Assembly (NCBI GenBank): GCA_014904845.1 | Contig: MU119211.1 | Location: 416,156-480,155 of the forward strand | DNA length: 64,000 nt | Source: Acephala macrosclerotiorum | Lineage: Eukaryota > Ascomycota > Leotiomycetes > Helotiales > Mollisiaceae | Reading direction: 5' to 3' | In this document: in pieces, positions 55,212 to 64,000 of the stretch | Layout of the letters: each line of letters opens with the position of its first letter | Numbering within the stretch: the stretch's first letter is position 1 | Translations under genes and position numbers: made by a program | The notes under the pieces: generated by a model | Database searches by the model: none | Told to the model about the DNA's origin: nothing | The model's input: the letters and a program-made list of their open reading frames with translations, nothing else

Positions 55212-57033
55212 CTCCGCCGTCGGTGTTCCTTGTCAGATCCTCTTCGTAAAATAGAAGTTGGAGTCCAGGGCGAAGATAAGTGCCGAGTCGTCTGACAGCT
55301 GTCAGCTTACAAACGTTGTCGATCCAGACTTCTAATTGCTAACCTCTCTGTATGTATATTCGGTCTGGTTGGGTATATGTACTTTAAATGTTTCCTGCCA
55401 TTAAACGCTGTTTGGTTTATGTGGTGATTCGCCGATGATATGCAAATGCACTCGAGATATCGAATAAAATGCGAATTGTGAAGAGCTCTGAGGAATACCA
55501 GACTCCCCAATTAATACAGTGCGATAACTAGCGAAGGTCGACAATGGTTGTCATAAGAAAGGAAGACGAAGGGACAGCAGCGCAAGCAATAGGGCAAGAG
55601 GGGTCGCTCACGGATAAAGCGGTGATGGTTGAATATGTACTCGGAGGACTCGGTGTGGGGAATCGCGGCCAGGTCGACGTTTGCGCAACCTCTGATAGCC
55701 AAGTTCCTGCAGGAGGAGGCTAGGCTGTCACCCCAGCCGCTGGATCTATTGCTTTCGTCTCAATTGATGAATCGCATGCCAGTGACGATCTTGACGAGAA
55801 TAGGCCACTGAGATGAAATTGCTTTTGGGTGCCGGAGAACGTGATAGAGGTGGGAGGTTCGGCGGTTGAACTCGACTCTGTATTGGTCGTGCAAGGCCTG
55901 TCTTATCAAAGCGCTAGCTATATAGCTGCCGTTATCGCGCATGCAGATCACAGGATGTGAGGATTTCCAGACCGTGCATCAGGAATTGGTAATGGTTCTG
56001 GTGCTGGATCCCATTGCTGTTCGTGAGAGGATCAGAACTCTGCTCGGCCTTGAAGATGCAGCAGAGATACAGACCGTGGACGTATATTTGTCGGTATGAA
56101 GAGAGATTAGACTCCAGGAGAAGTTTCTGCAGTCTGAAGAAGAGCAGTCGTGTGTACTCGTGTACATTTCAGTCATGCGGTCTCTGAGTGGATGAAGAAG
56201 CTCCTTGCTAACATGCAAAAGGTCTAGCCGGCAATTCTTCCACATGCACATCGTCGAATGGGAGGGAAAAGCGCGCCGACGACGTAGTGATAGCCATCTG
56301 GAGTTGGTCCAATGCGGGGGCAAGAGATGTTGGTGCTTGGTTCTTGCTGCAGGATGGGCGGTAAGTAGTTGAGATTTATTGGCCAGACTTTTTTCGCTTG
56401 CGATGTCCCTGCAGAAAGGGTGCGGATAAAGTCCGCCGGTGGCCCGTTCCACCCCACCCAAGGCTTCGAAAGTCGGCATTGCTTGGCAGTGGAAACGTCC
56501 AAGAGTAAAAATTATAATTCGTTAATAAAATTAATTTTAATTAAATATTTAACTTTAAAATAATTATATCTATTATATGATTTTTAATAAGATTTTGGGG
56601 ATATTATAACTTTTGGGAAAACGTAACTCCTATGAAAAAAATTCTTGGAAGCCGTATTTTCCCAAGAAATTTCTCCCAGGAATAAGCCATACACGTGACT
56701 AGCATTATCGCCCAATTTTGCTCTATTCTCGACGCCGGCGCTCGACAAGCGCCATTGTAACGGATGCGCCAGCGTTAGGGAGCCCAGTTCTCCTCCCTTT
56801 TCTACGCTGCCATCCGTCAAGCGGCGCCTTAACGATTCAGAAAAGTAAAAGTCGAGAGCGCCCTCTTAAATAGCTACTGAATGCGCGATACCCAGGTGCT
56901 CGCTCACGAGCGACTTTGGCTGGGTGCTTGCTGGTTAATGCAGATAATAGATAGCCGAGATAATCAGCTGTGAATTTATGCACTCAATACTGTTTATTGA
57001 CTACAATAACAAACAGAGCTTAAAGACAGACTT
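55212..57033. other. Intergenic with an AT-rich island and possible TE remnant
   Basis: Left part is the ferric reductase promoter. At 56508-56600 there is a short AT-rich island like the RIP-like block at 16.5-19.3 kb; it is followed by GC-rich hairpins (GGCGCT/AGCGCC at 56737-56753; GCTCG/CGAGC near 56902-56915). This may be a fragment of an old transposon. No gene is supported. Confidence 0.5.
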
Positions 57034-58086
57034 CTACTCTGTTCTCTCCCTAAAAACATACTCGACAGTCTTCTCTAATCCTTGCAAATCGCCCTCTATA
57101 GTTCCAGCTTTCTCTCTCTCCACATATCCTCGAGTATACCCTCCACCAAAATCAACAATCCACGCGTCACCATTCTTGTCGATTACTACATTATCTGGTT
57201 TGGCATCACCCCAGACAATTCCAGCCTTATGTAACTGCGTCAAGATGCCCGTGACTTGATCCACCCACTTCTGTTTGGTGGAAGCCGGAGTGTCGGGTTT
57301 CGCAGCACAAGTCAAAGTCAGAAAGTCGCACTCAACATATGTCAATAGCAGCCCAATAAGTTGATTTTCGTCATCCTTAACAACACCGAGGAGGCGACAG
57401 ATGCGTACATCAGAATCTAGATTGGACTCCGTGATCCGTTTGTAGTTCTCGAGTTCGCGGAGAGCCATATTTGTCTCGTTGGCCTGGTACAGCTTGAAGA
57501 AGGAAATTGTCTTGCCGTTAATGAGAACTTTGTTGGGGGTAGCGAAAATGGCATCTTCGGGGTTCGTAATGCAGACTTCAATTTCCGTCGGTAGGAATGA
57601 GGGCCATGCTGGAGAGAATGCTGAATCATCTAACTCGAGACCCGGGGCTCGCATCCCAACCCCTCTTCCGTCACTCTGTACCAGGGTCAACTCCCCGTCG
57701 ACTGCGCGGAGCGAATAATAGAAAATCTCTGGGTGGAGAAAATCATGAAGAGTGACCTTAAGATTCTGCTTTGGGGCTTGAGCTAAAGTTTCGAAGAGTG
57801 GAAGACACGGCTCGAGGGCCCAAGCATAGAAGTCCTCTGGATTGTAGTCCTCGACCATGTTATCGTCATCAGTTGTGTCGCATCTTTCCGCAGCCAGGTA
57901 ACCGAGATATCGCTGCTTGATGGGAGGTGAATCGACAAAGTTCTCGGGCGCCATTGTGATATAGAAACATTTGCCATGCCAACGCACCTCGAGCTGGGAG
58001 TTGTCATCGTGGATGCTGCATGAGAAGCTGTTCACGGCGTATTTCGGTGGTCTGAACATTTCATCCTCTTCATCCATTCGGTCCAT
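57034..58086 (-). CDS. Fungal protein-kinase-like protein
   Basis: Single exon, 350 aa. The C-terminal half has kinase features: a candidate ATP lysine in ISFFKLYQ, a helix-C glutamate in MALRELENYKRI, catalytic loop HKAGIVWGDAKPDNVVID (Asp and Asn present, the HRD histidine replaced by tryptophan) and metal-binding DFGGGYT. No glycine-rich loop is visible; the first ~190 residues form a separate beta-rich domain (EVRWHGKCFYITM, LGYLAAERCD). Such truncated kinase-like proteins are common and expanded in Pezizomycotina; substrates are unknown and activity is uncertain. It shares a 520-bp divergent promoter with RRP43. Confidence 0.8.
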   Translation of the reverse strand: MDRMDEEDEMFRPPKYAVNSFSCSIHDDNSQLEVRWHGKCFYITMAPENFVDSPPIKQRYLGYLAAERCDTTDDDNMVEDYNPEDFYAWALEPCLPLFETLAQAPKQNLKVTLHDFLHPEIFYYSLRAVDGELTLVQSDGRGVGMRAPGLELDDSAFSPAWPSFLPTEIEVCITNPEDAIFATPNKVLINGKTISFFKLYQANETNMALRELENYKRITESNLDSDVRICRLLGVVKDDENQLIGLLLTYVECDFLTLTCAAKPDTPASTKQKWVDQVTGILTQLHKAGIVWGDAKPDNVVIDKNGDAWIVDFGGGYTRGYVEREKAGTIEGDLQGLEKTVEYVFRERTE

Positions 58087-58606
58087 TGTTGAGTTGGAGG
58101 TTCTTAGAAGGACAATAGAGCGATGATTGATGTATAGATAGGTTTACCCAGCTAGGGAAAAATAGCAGACACTGCCTGACGAAATGAACACAAGAGAAAG
58201 ACGAGATTTGAAGATAGATATTCTCAGCGAAGGGAGAGACTCGTCATTTTGAAAAACAGTTGTCTCAAGTACAGTCTAAGTGAACGAAAAGCAAGCGAAA
58301 ACTGTTGATAATAATTCAAGCACTCGTTGATGACATTGCGTAAAATGAGAGGAAAGGGAGCAGGAATCAAAAGTTAGAAAAAGGGTCGACCACGAGAATG
58401 TCTGATTTCGTTTGCACGTTACAGCCTCGTGTCAAAGAGAATACTGGCCTTGCCCCACCTTGCTTTCATTGGCTCTCTGGCTTCATAGCCTAGTTACGTC
58501 ATTGGCCAGCCTTCTTCGGCAGGAACCGAATTTAGCTGCAGCCTAACATTTTTACTCGACTTCAAACAAATTCGCCTTGTCAACACCACAAAAATACACT
58601 TTCAAG
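58087..58606. promoter_or_regulatory. Divergent promoter of the kinase-like gene and RRP43
   Basis: 520 bp separate two start codons pointing away from each other, with no coding frame between them, so both promoters must lie here. No specific motif is claimed. Confidence 0.65.
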
Positions 58607-59638
58607 ATGGCTACTGACGCCCCCCAATCCACACTCTCTTTCCCTCGAGAAACATTTGCAAAACTCTCTCCCCATCCTTACCTCCTCGCCCATCTCCAAC
58701 CCACAAATCCTTCCATACCACCAACGCGAGCAAACGGCCGCACAACGACTCAATTCCGCCCCCCCCACATCAACAACGGGTCCCTCACGCACGCCGAAGG
58801 CAGCGCCGTCGTCCGAATCGGTGATACCACCGTCGTCTGCGGTATCCGTGGAGAAATCCTCCTCGCATCCTCTGTCCCCAACTACCGATCCGATAAAACC
58901 ACAACTTCTCCCTCAGCGAGACCAGGATATAATGAAGCAAAAGAGTTGGATTTGTTGGTGCCGAATATTGAGTTGGCGACGGGTTGTAATCCGAGTTTTA
59001 TGCCGGGACAGCCGCCGAGTACGTTGGCGCAGGGACTGAGTACGAGGATTTTGAGTTTGTTGCATATGAGTCGGTTGGTGGATGGGGAGGGGTTGAGGAT
59101 TTGGTATCAGCCGCCTGATTTGAGTGAGGAGGATAGGATGGATGAGGAAGAGGAAGAGAAGAGTATGGAGCCGGAGATTAAGGCGTTTTGGACGTTGTAT
59201 ATTGATATACTGTTCATTTCCCTGGACGGGAATCCGTTTGATGCGGCATGGGCGGCGGTTGTGTCTGCGTTGAAGGATGTGAGATTGCCGAAGGCATTCT
59301 GGGATCCGGATCGGGAGATGATTGTTTGTAATGATGAAATATCGTTGGCGAGGAAGCTTACGCTGAGGGGTCTTCCGATTGCGGTTACGGCGTTGGTGTT
59401 CAAGGCGAGGGATCAGGGGAGGGAGGACAAGAGTTGGGTGTTGGTTGATCCGGATACCTTTGAGGAGGGATTGTGTGATGAGACAGTTACGGTTGTTGTG
59501 GATTTCACTGGGGGCAAGACGAAGATGTTGGGAATATCGAAGAATGGTGGGACAGTTGTGGGTAGGAAGGAGATGAGGGACATCGTTTGCTGGGCGGAAG
59601 AGCGGTGGCATGAACTGAACAAGCTGCTTGGAGGTTGA
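58607..59638 (+). CDS. RRP43: Exosome complex core subunit RRP43 (RNase PH-like)
   Basis: Single exon, 343 aa from ATG at 58607 (MATDAPQSTLSFPRETFAKL); an open frame extends 10 codons upstream but starts with TTG. RNase PH-type fold: HPYLLAHLQP, then FRPPHINNGSLTHAEGSAVV RIGDTTVVCGIRGEI, the second strand-helix block ELDLLVPNIELATGCNPSFM, FWTLYIDILFISLDGNPFDA and a late beta block VVVDFTGGKTKMLGISKNGG. This is the EXOSC8/Rrp43 branch, a catalytically inactive hexamer-ring subunit of the nuclear and cytoplasmic RNA exosome. An acidic insertion (MDEEEEEKSMEPE) precedes the third strand block. Essential in yeast. Confidence 0.93.
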   Translation: MATDAPQSTLSFPRETFAKLSPHPYLLAHLQPTNPSIPPTRANGRTTTQFRPPHINNGSLTHAEGSAVVRIGDTTVVCGIRGEILLASSVPNYRSDKTTTSPSARPGYNEAKELDLLVPNIELATGCNPSFMPGQPPSTLAQGLSTRILSLLHMSRLVDGEGLRIWYQPPDLSEEDRMDEEEEEKSMEPEIKAFWTLYIDILFISLDGNPFDAAWAAVVSALKDVRLPKAFWDPDREMIVCNDEISLARKLTLRGLPIAVTALVFKARDQGREDKSWVLVDPDTFEEGLCDETVTVVVDFTGGKTKMLGISKNGGTVVGRKEMRDIVCWAEERWHELNKLLGG

Positions 59639-60980
59639 TGGATTGGATATGTGTACGAATCATGTCTGCATTGCAAAATACCCAGCATCGAGTGTGCATG
59701 GAAGGGTTGGCACGAGAGAAATGTTGGATCACAGGGTCTAGCGAGACCGTGGATAGTCGAAAGGCTTTGAACGTTGAGGTTCGATCTGAAGATCTTCCAA
59801 CAATCTCCTTGTTAGACGCTTCAATCAGCGTGACTGAGATTAAAACATAGTCCAGATCACTGGCCATATTACCCGAGGCAATTCGGGAAAGAAAATGAAA
59901 TGTTAAAATAAATTTCCGGGTTCCACCTCTACTCACTTTTTCTTCTCCGTGCAAGGTTCTTCACCACATCTAATCGACACGATACCCTTATGCACCACCA
60001 CTTGACATAATGCGTATCAAACGTAGCAACATTCTGCACTCATTTATCCTTGACTTGAGACCTGACAACCTCCTTCTGGATATGTAAGTTGCAGGGAAGT
60101 AGAAAGATGAAATCCATAATTCTTGGCTTTGAGATGAAAAGACATCAGCAGAAACATGTCGATTCAGAAAACAAGCGTTCTAATTGTGAAAAACACAAAG
60201 GCTCAGATGAATGGTCTGCTCACGAATGTTAGATTCTAAGTATAATGATCATGGGTTTGAAAATTCTTGTCTAGTAGAGGAGCACTCCAGCTCTATTGAT
60301 ACAATATGCAACTTTGATTAGAAACGGATGAATATACACCCCGGGATGTAGGAGATTACTTGATGAGCTTTGCTTGCGAAGTTGTTTGGTCTCTATCTAA
60401 CCTCTAAATTGAATGCCGAAGAGATGCACGTGATCGTGTTCATCCTCAACGTCGTCTCACCAAAGAGAATTGACAGCAGTAGAGATATTAACAAGGAATC
60501 CATCTATGAAAGCCAAAACCATATAACAGCCATCAAATTGCCATTCCGGCTTAAGCATCTCCAGATCTTCGCCGCCTGATATTCACTTCCAAAAGTCGAA
60601 AGGCATCGCTGCAAGAAGCCTCCCTACTTTCAGGCGTCACTCGTCTAATAAATCAGACCCAGTAAAAACTTAAAAGATCCGAGGATTCGCCTGGCTGAAA
60701 AAGACGAAAAACGCACAAAAAACCCTCTTGAGAAGCCGAAAAGTCGAAATGCGTGAAAAGTCAAAGGAGCATTCGAGAACATCAACCGAGCATCCCACGA
60801 CATTTGACAGCGAACCGACATGGCTTCAACATCCGACGTGAATATATCGACACACGATGAAAGAACATGTACACTCGACAATGACAAAAAACCTCCCATC
60901 GGATATATATGACAGCAACCTTGGCAAGTAATTAACAGCAAGCCAAAAAGTTGGCAGCAAAAATCCCCAACCAAAAAAAG
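59639..60980. other. Intergenic, no supported gene
   Basis: RRP43 3' UTR followed by sequence with only short frames. Confidence 0.55.
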
Positions 60981-61760
60981 TATTTAGTTTCTGTCAAGTT
61001 CCTGCTGTGTGAGAAGGTTGGTGAGGGATGCTTACCGGACCAGCCGATGGGTCGACATTCCTCCTCCGCTGTCGGGCAGGGCCATTAGGAACAGGAAGCT
61101 GTTTATGGAGAAGGTTGAAGAGCCTCCGTAAGGAGGAAGAATTGCTTTTACGTTGGTAGCGTCTTCGCTTAGGACTCAAAGGCGGAGAGGGAGGGCGGTA
61201 CTTACTTGATGTGGGGGTGATGTTGTTGTTGCATTTACGTTGAGGAGTGTAGTGGCGGTGTTGCTGTGTGGTGTTAGTTGATGTTCAGGGGAAGGTGAGA
61301 GGATGTATTTGCACTTACGTGAGATTTTGATCTTGTTTCGGGATCTGCATCAACTCCCATTAGGCCAGCTTATTAGGAATAATTTGCAGCATAACCTGTT
61401 TTGGAGTTAGAATTGTTTAGTAATGAAGAGGTGTGAAGACTTACTGTGGTGCGGACATCTCGCCGTTATGTCCGTTTCGGTATGCAGTGCTGCGAACTAG
61501 GTCAAAGTTACCACGATCACGGCTGAAAGCACCTCGGGCCCGCAGAATGGGTCATGCCTTGATTGCCATAGGGCGATGGTGCACCATCGCCAGACCAGAG
61601 GCCATAGGCATCATATGTTGCATGACACCATGCATGCTGGGCAGGGAGACCAGCTCCCTCACCTGTGAATGTTAGTGTAATGTTAACTAATGTTTTAGTG
61701 GAAGAGAAGACATACCTTCCGGGGTGGAGGTGATCCGAGCCCATCTGTTTGTCCGTTAGT
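60981..61760 (-). ncRNA. Intron-dense, ORF-poor transcribed unit (possible spliced ncRNA)
   Basis: Minus strand shows a run of good splice signals: GTATGT donor 61715 to CACAG acceptor ending 61663; GTAAGT donor 61444 to AACAG ending 61396; GTAAGT donor 61318 to CACAG ending 61264; GTAAGT donor 61205; GTAAGC donor 61035. Introns are ~49-55 nt with CTAAC branches. The exons between them (for example 61265-61395) do not form a long frame with these joints; alternative acceptors inside exon 2 and 3 allow only short peptides such as ...GNFDLVRSTAYRNGHNGEMS. Either a spliced noncoding RNA, an untranslated leader, or a small-protein gene whose joints I have not solved. Confidence 0.4.
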
Positions 61761-62686
61761 ATCAGTTTTGAACGCAATAACTAACAGACTGGAACTTGAC
61801 AGAAATTAAGAGCTAGAACTTGTTAATTAAATTTTTAACGAGGTTTTCTAGTTCCTAAGCGGACATATCGGCTATCGCCGAGAGCAGCAAGAAAAGTCAA
61901 CAAAGAGTTCAAACTTTTGGTTTTTCTTCTGTTTTTACCAACTAAAAGAAAGGGAGACTAAAGAAGCGAAGGGGTAGCTTATGGGAGAAAGAGGAAAGGG
62001 TACCGAAGTAGTGCCTACTCAAGGGTAAAAGACGAAGGAGTAGAAAGGAGGCATTCTCTCATAGAGAGGGGGACCATGGAGGCGAGATGAAGGCTCAATG
62101 CAGCGACTATGGACTGTAGCAAAGTCGAGGAAATCATAGCCATCGAGGAGAGTATTAGCGCTCAAGCCAAATGCATAGAAATAATGGATATTAGGGTGCA
62201 GAAATGTAGTGTTCTCTGCTAGGAACGACGGGTAAAGGGGGGCAAGCGAGAGTCAAATGTCTTAGCATCATAAATTCACCTACCTGCTCCAAGCTCGAAT
62301 AGAGTGTATAGGAAAATAACAATAGTTAGTTCACTTTTCGAACTAGGAAATGGCAGTCTCCTCGGGGATAGGCTCTTGTAGAGGTGACTGGAGTCGAATC
62401 AAAACCGGGAAGTCGATTGGCTGTTCGGCTTGATGCACTCCAGTTGGCAGTCGGGGAAGATCAAGCTTCTGTGGCATAGGGTCCTTGAAGGTTTTAATAT
62501 GTCGAAATAGACTATCGTAGAGCATTCGTGAAGGGCTCGAAGAGCGTTTGACCGGGCGTTGTGGGTGGTAGTGGTGGTGCATCATTGCGATAACCAGTTG
62601 GTGGGTGTGCACGATGGCTCTAGGATCCGGGAGGTTGTCAGGTATTTCAATTGCTCTGAATAGAACATGGCACAAACTCTGCCTCT
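61761..62686. other. Intergenic, no gene seen
   Basis: Minus frame 62343-62675 (HTHQLVIAMMHHHYHPQRPV...) is open but starts with TTG and overlaps another open frame in the next entry, so at most one is real. Confidence 0.45.
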
Positions 62687-62954
62687 CTAAGCCTCTGAAT
62701 TCTTTCTGAAGGGTGTTACACCAGCCGGACCGGCGGTTACAACTTGTAATATCGTATTGCTAACTGGGCATGCTGGCCCACTTTTCCTGAAGAACAGCTC
62801 TCCGTCGGCCAAGATGGCATCCAAGGAAGATACAGTCTCTCCGCCCAAAGTAATCCTCCCGATGTCCCGGCAATATTGAGAGCTTGAAAACTGATTTGTA
62901 TCGTCACATTCGACCTTTTCCTTCAGATCAGAGATTCCAGAGAGGAGATACAGG
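62687..62954 (-). other. Open exon-like segment lacking a start codon
   Basis: A minus frame ending in TAG at 62687-62689 reads SGISDLKEKVECDDTNQFSS..., RITLGGETVSSLDAILADGE and LQVVTAGPAGVTPFRKNSEA. It has a protein-like composition but no ATG; upstream acceptor-like CAG/AAG sites could make it a terminal exon of a small gene divergent from MRS6. Not recognised, low confidence. Confidence 0.25.
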
Positions 62955-63206
62955 ACGATGAATTAGTCTGCCGTCCAACAACGAGAAGCCTGATGAAAGA
63001 CTTCTCATCACACACAATCCTCTGTGGGAGGCAGAACCGTGAACGTGGTTGGTCGGTGATGAGGAGGGAAGAAAATGTTGTGTCGAGAAATTTTGGGATT
63101 AGGTCTTTCGGCTTGATACTCGTTTGGGACTAGCTCAGGGCTAGGCAATAATTTCCTTTCGTGAGTCGGCCTCCGCACTTTTCTTTTCGACTTCAACCAT
63201 GGAACC

Positions 63207-64000
63207 ATGGAATCTCTCAGCGAAACAAAATGGGATGCCGTGATCTCAGGAACGGGACTCAAGCACTCGCTTCTTGCGCTGTGAGCATTCATCTTACTGC
63301 GAAGTCTTGATCAAGTCTGACTGACGTAGCGTTTGAAGAGCTCTGTCCCGCTCCAAGAAGAAGATCCTCCATGTCGACCAGAATGAATACTATGGCGATG
63401 CCGAAGCTGCATTCAGCTTGCAGGAAGTGGATGAATGGGTAGAGAAGGTCGGTGGAGGTAGGACATGCTCGACTTTGAGGCGCGCACTACTGACATTGCC
63501 TCAGAATCTCTAGGGCATTTTCGAAATGCGTTGTTGTGGAAGACAACGTCCGAATCCTCGAATGAGTCCGAGAAGCTTTCTTTCTCGAGAGCATATACCC
63601 TGACGCTGTCGCCGCAGATCATATACACAAGATCAAAGCTTCTTTCGCAGCTCGTCGCCTCAAAGGTGTACCGACAGCTCGAGTTTCAGGCAGTAGGGAA
63701 CTGGTGGATTCTGGCCGAAAACACATTGAACCGACTCCCTAATGGCCGAGAGGATATTTTTCAGGACAGGACCATCGACAACCGGTCTAAGCGAGGTTTG
63801 ATGAAGTTCTTGAAGTTTGTTGTCGACTACGAGAATCAGACGGAGCTATGGCAGCCTCACGCTGATAGTGGGTTGGCCGGGTTCTTGTCTTTGCAATTTC
63901 AGCTTCCAACAAACCTGCAAAATGTCATCGCCGCCTTGACACTGTCATTGGATGCTCCAGAAGCAACAAAGGTCAGCTGGAGTCTTCCTAGGATAGCTCA
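63207..64000 (+). CDS. MRS6: Rab escort protein Mrs6/REP, 5' part (3' end off the window)
   Basis: Three exons visible: 63207-63280, 63339-63457, 63505 to the window edge. The protein starts MESLSETKWDAVISGTGLKH, a Rossmann-like FAD/GDI-type beginning, then LLALALSRSKKKILHVDQNE YYGDAEAAFSLQE, NRSKRGLMKFLKFVVDYENQ, and LQNVIAALTLSLD. This is the REP branch of the GDI/REP superfamily (component A of Rab geranylgeranyltransferase), which presents newly made Rab GTPases for prenylation; the conserved VVDYENQ and KRGLMKFLKF motifs separate it from GDI. The first intron joint (GTGAGC donor, TTTGAAG acceptor, CTGAC branch) restores the LALALSRS helix. An out-of-frame ATG at 63199 overlaps the start region. 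Domain III and the C-terminus are outside the window. Confidence 0.92.

Noticed and set aside
1..64000. CRISPR arrays, rRNA genes, prokaryotic operons or a biosynthetic cluster
   Set aside because: No regular spacer arrays, no rRNA sequence, no polyketide/peptide synthase or terpene core genes seen; gene structure is eukaryotic throughout.

Overview
The window is nuclear DNA of a filamentous ascomycete (Pezizomycotina). The evidence is genes broken by short (about 45-150 nt) GT-AG introns with CTAAC/CTRAC-type branch points, fungal-type housekeeping proteins, TATA plus CT-rich promoters, and one very AT-rich block that looks mutated by RIP. A leotiomycete (Helotiales-like) genome is my best guess, but that is inference from protein style and the AT-rich block, not proof.

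Left part (1-16.1 kb): the 5' part of LEU4 (2-isopropylmalate synthase, cut by the window edge), a ferric reductase, MIC19 (MICOS subunit), TYW3 (wybutosine synthesis), a large RRM-domain protein with a spliced 5' leader that contains degenerate ~134-bp tandem repeats, and an orphan acidic/charged protein. Between 16.12 and 20.34 kb lies a transposon-like element with ~190-bp terminal inverted repeats around a RIP-like AT-rich core; its left end sits only ~43 bp upstream of the orphan gene's start codon.

Middle part (20.3-42 kb): a mitochondrial-type 2H-phosphoesterase-like protein, SPP1 (PHD subunit of the Set1/COMPASS H3K4 methyltransferase), a coiled-coil protein resembling BLOC-1 subunit CNL1, a secreted SGNH/GDSL esterase, a small unknown protein, an SRPBCC-family protein reconstructed from three exons, one intact cysteine-rich single-pass membrane protein and two broken relatives-in-architecture, and a C2H2 transcription factor. 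At 36.9 kb there is an initiator tRNA-Met(CAU) gene whose D arm is interrupted by a 51-nt GT...AG insertion with branch-point-like motifs, the most unusual object in the window.

Right part (42-64 kb): a ~10-kb stretch without a convincing gene upstream of the C2H2 factor, a second ferric reductase with a long proline-rich insertion inside its NADPH domain, a protein-kinase-like protein divergently paired with the exosome subunit RRP43, an intron-dense but ORF-poor minus-strand unit (61-61.8 kb), and the 5' part of MRS6 (Rab escort protein), cut by the right edge.

The genes are mostly independent housekeeping units; the only shared theme is iron reduction (two ferric reductases 48 kb apart, not a cluster). 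Exon joints below were derived by reading splice signals and checking that reading frames close; they have not been tested against transcripts.
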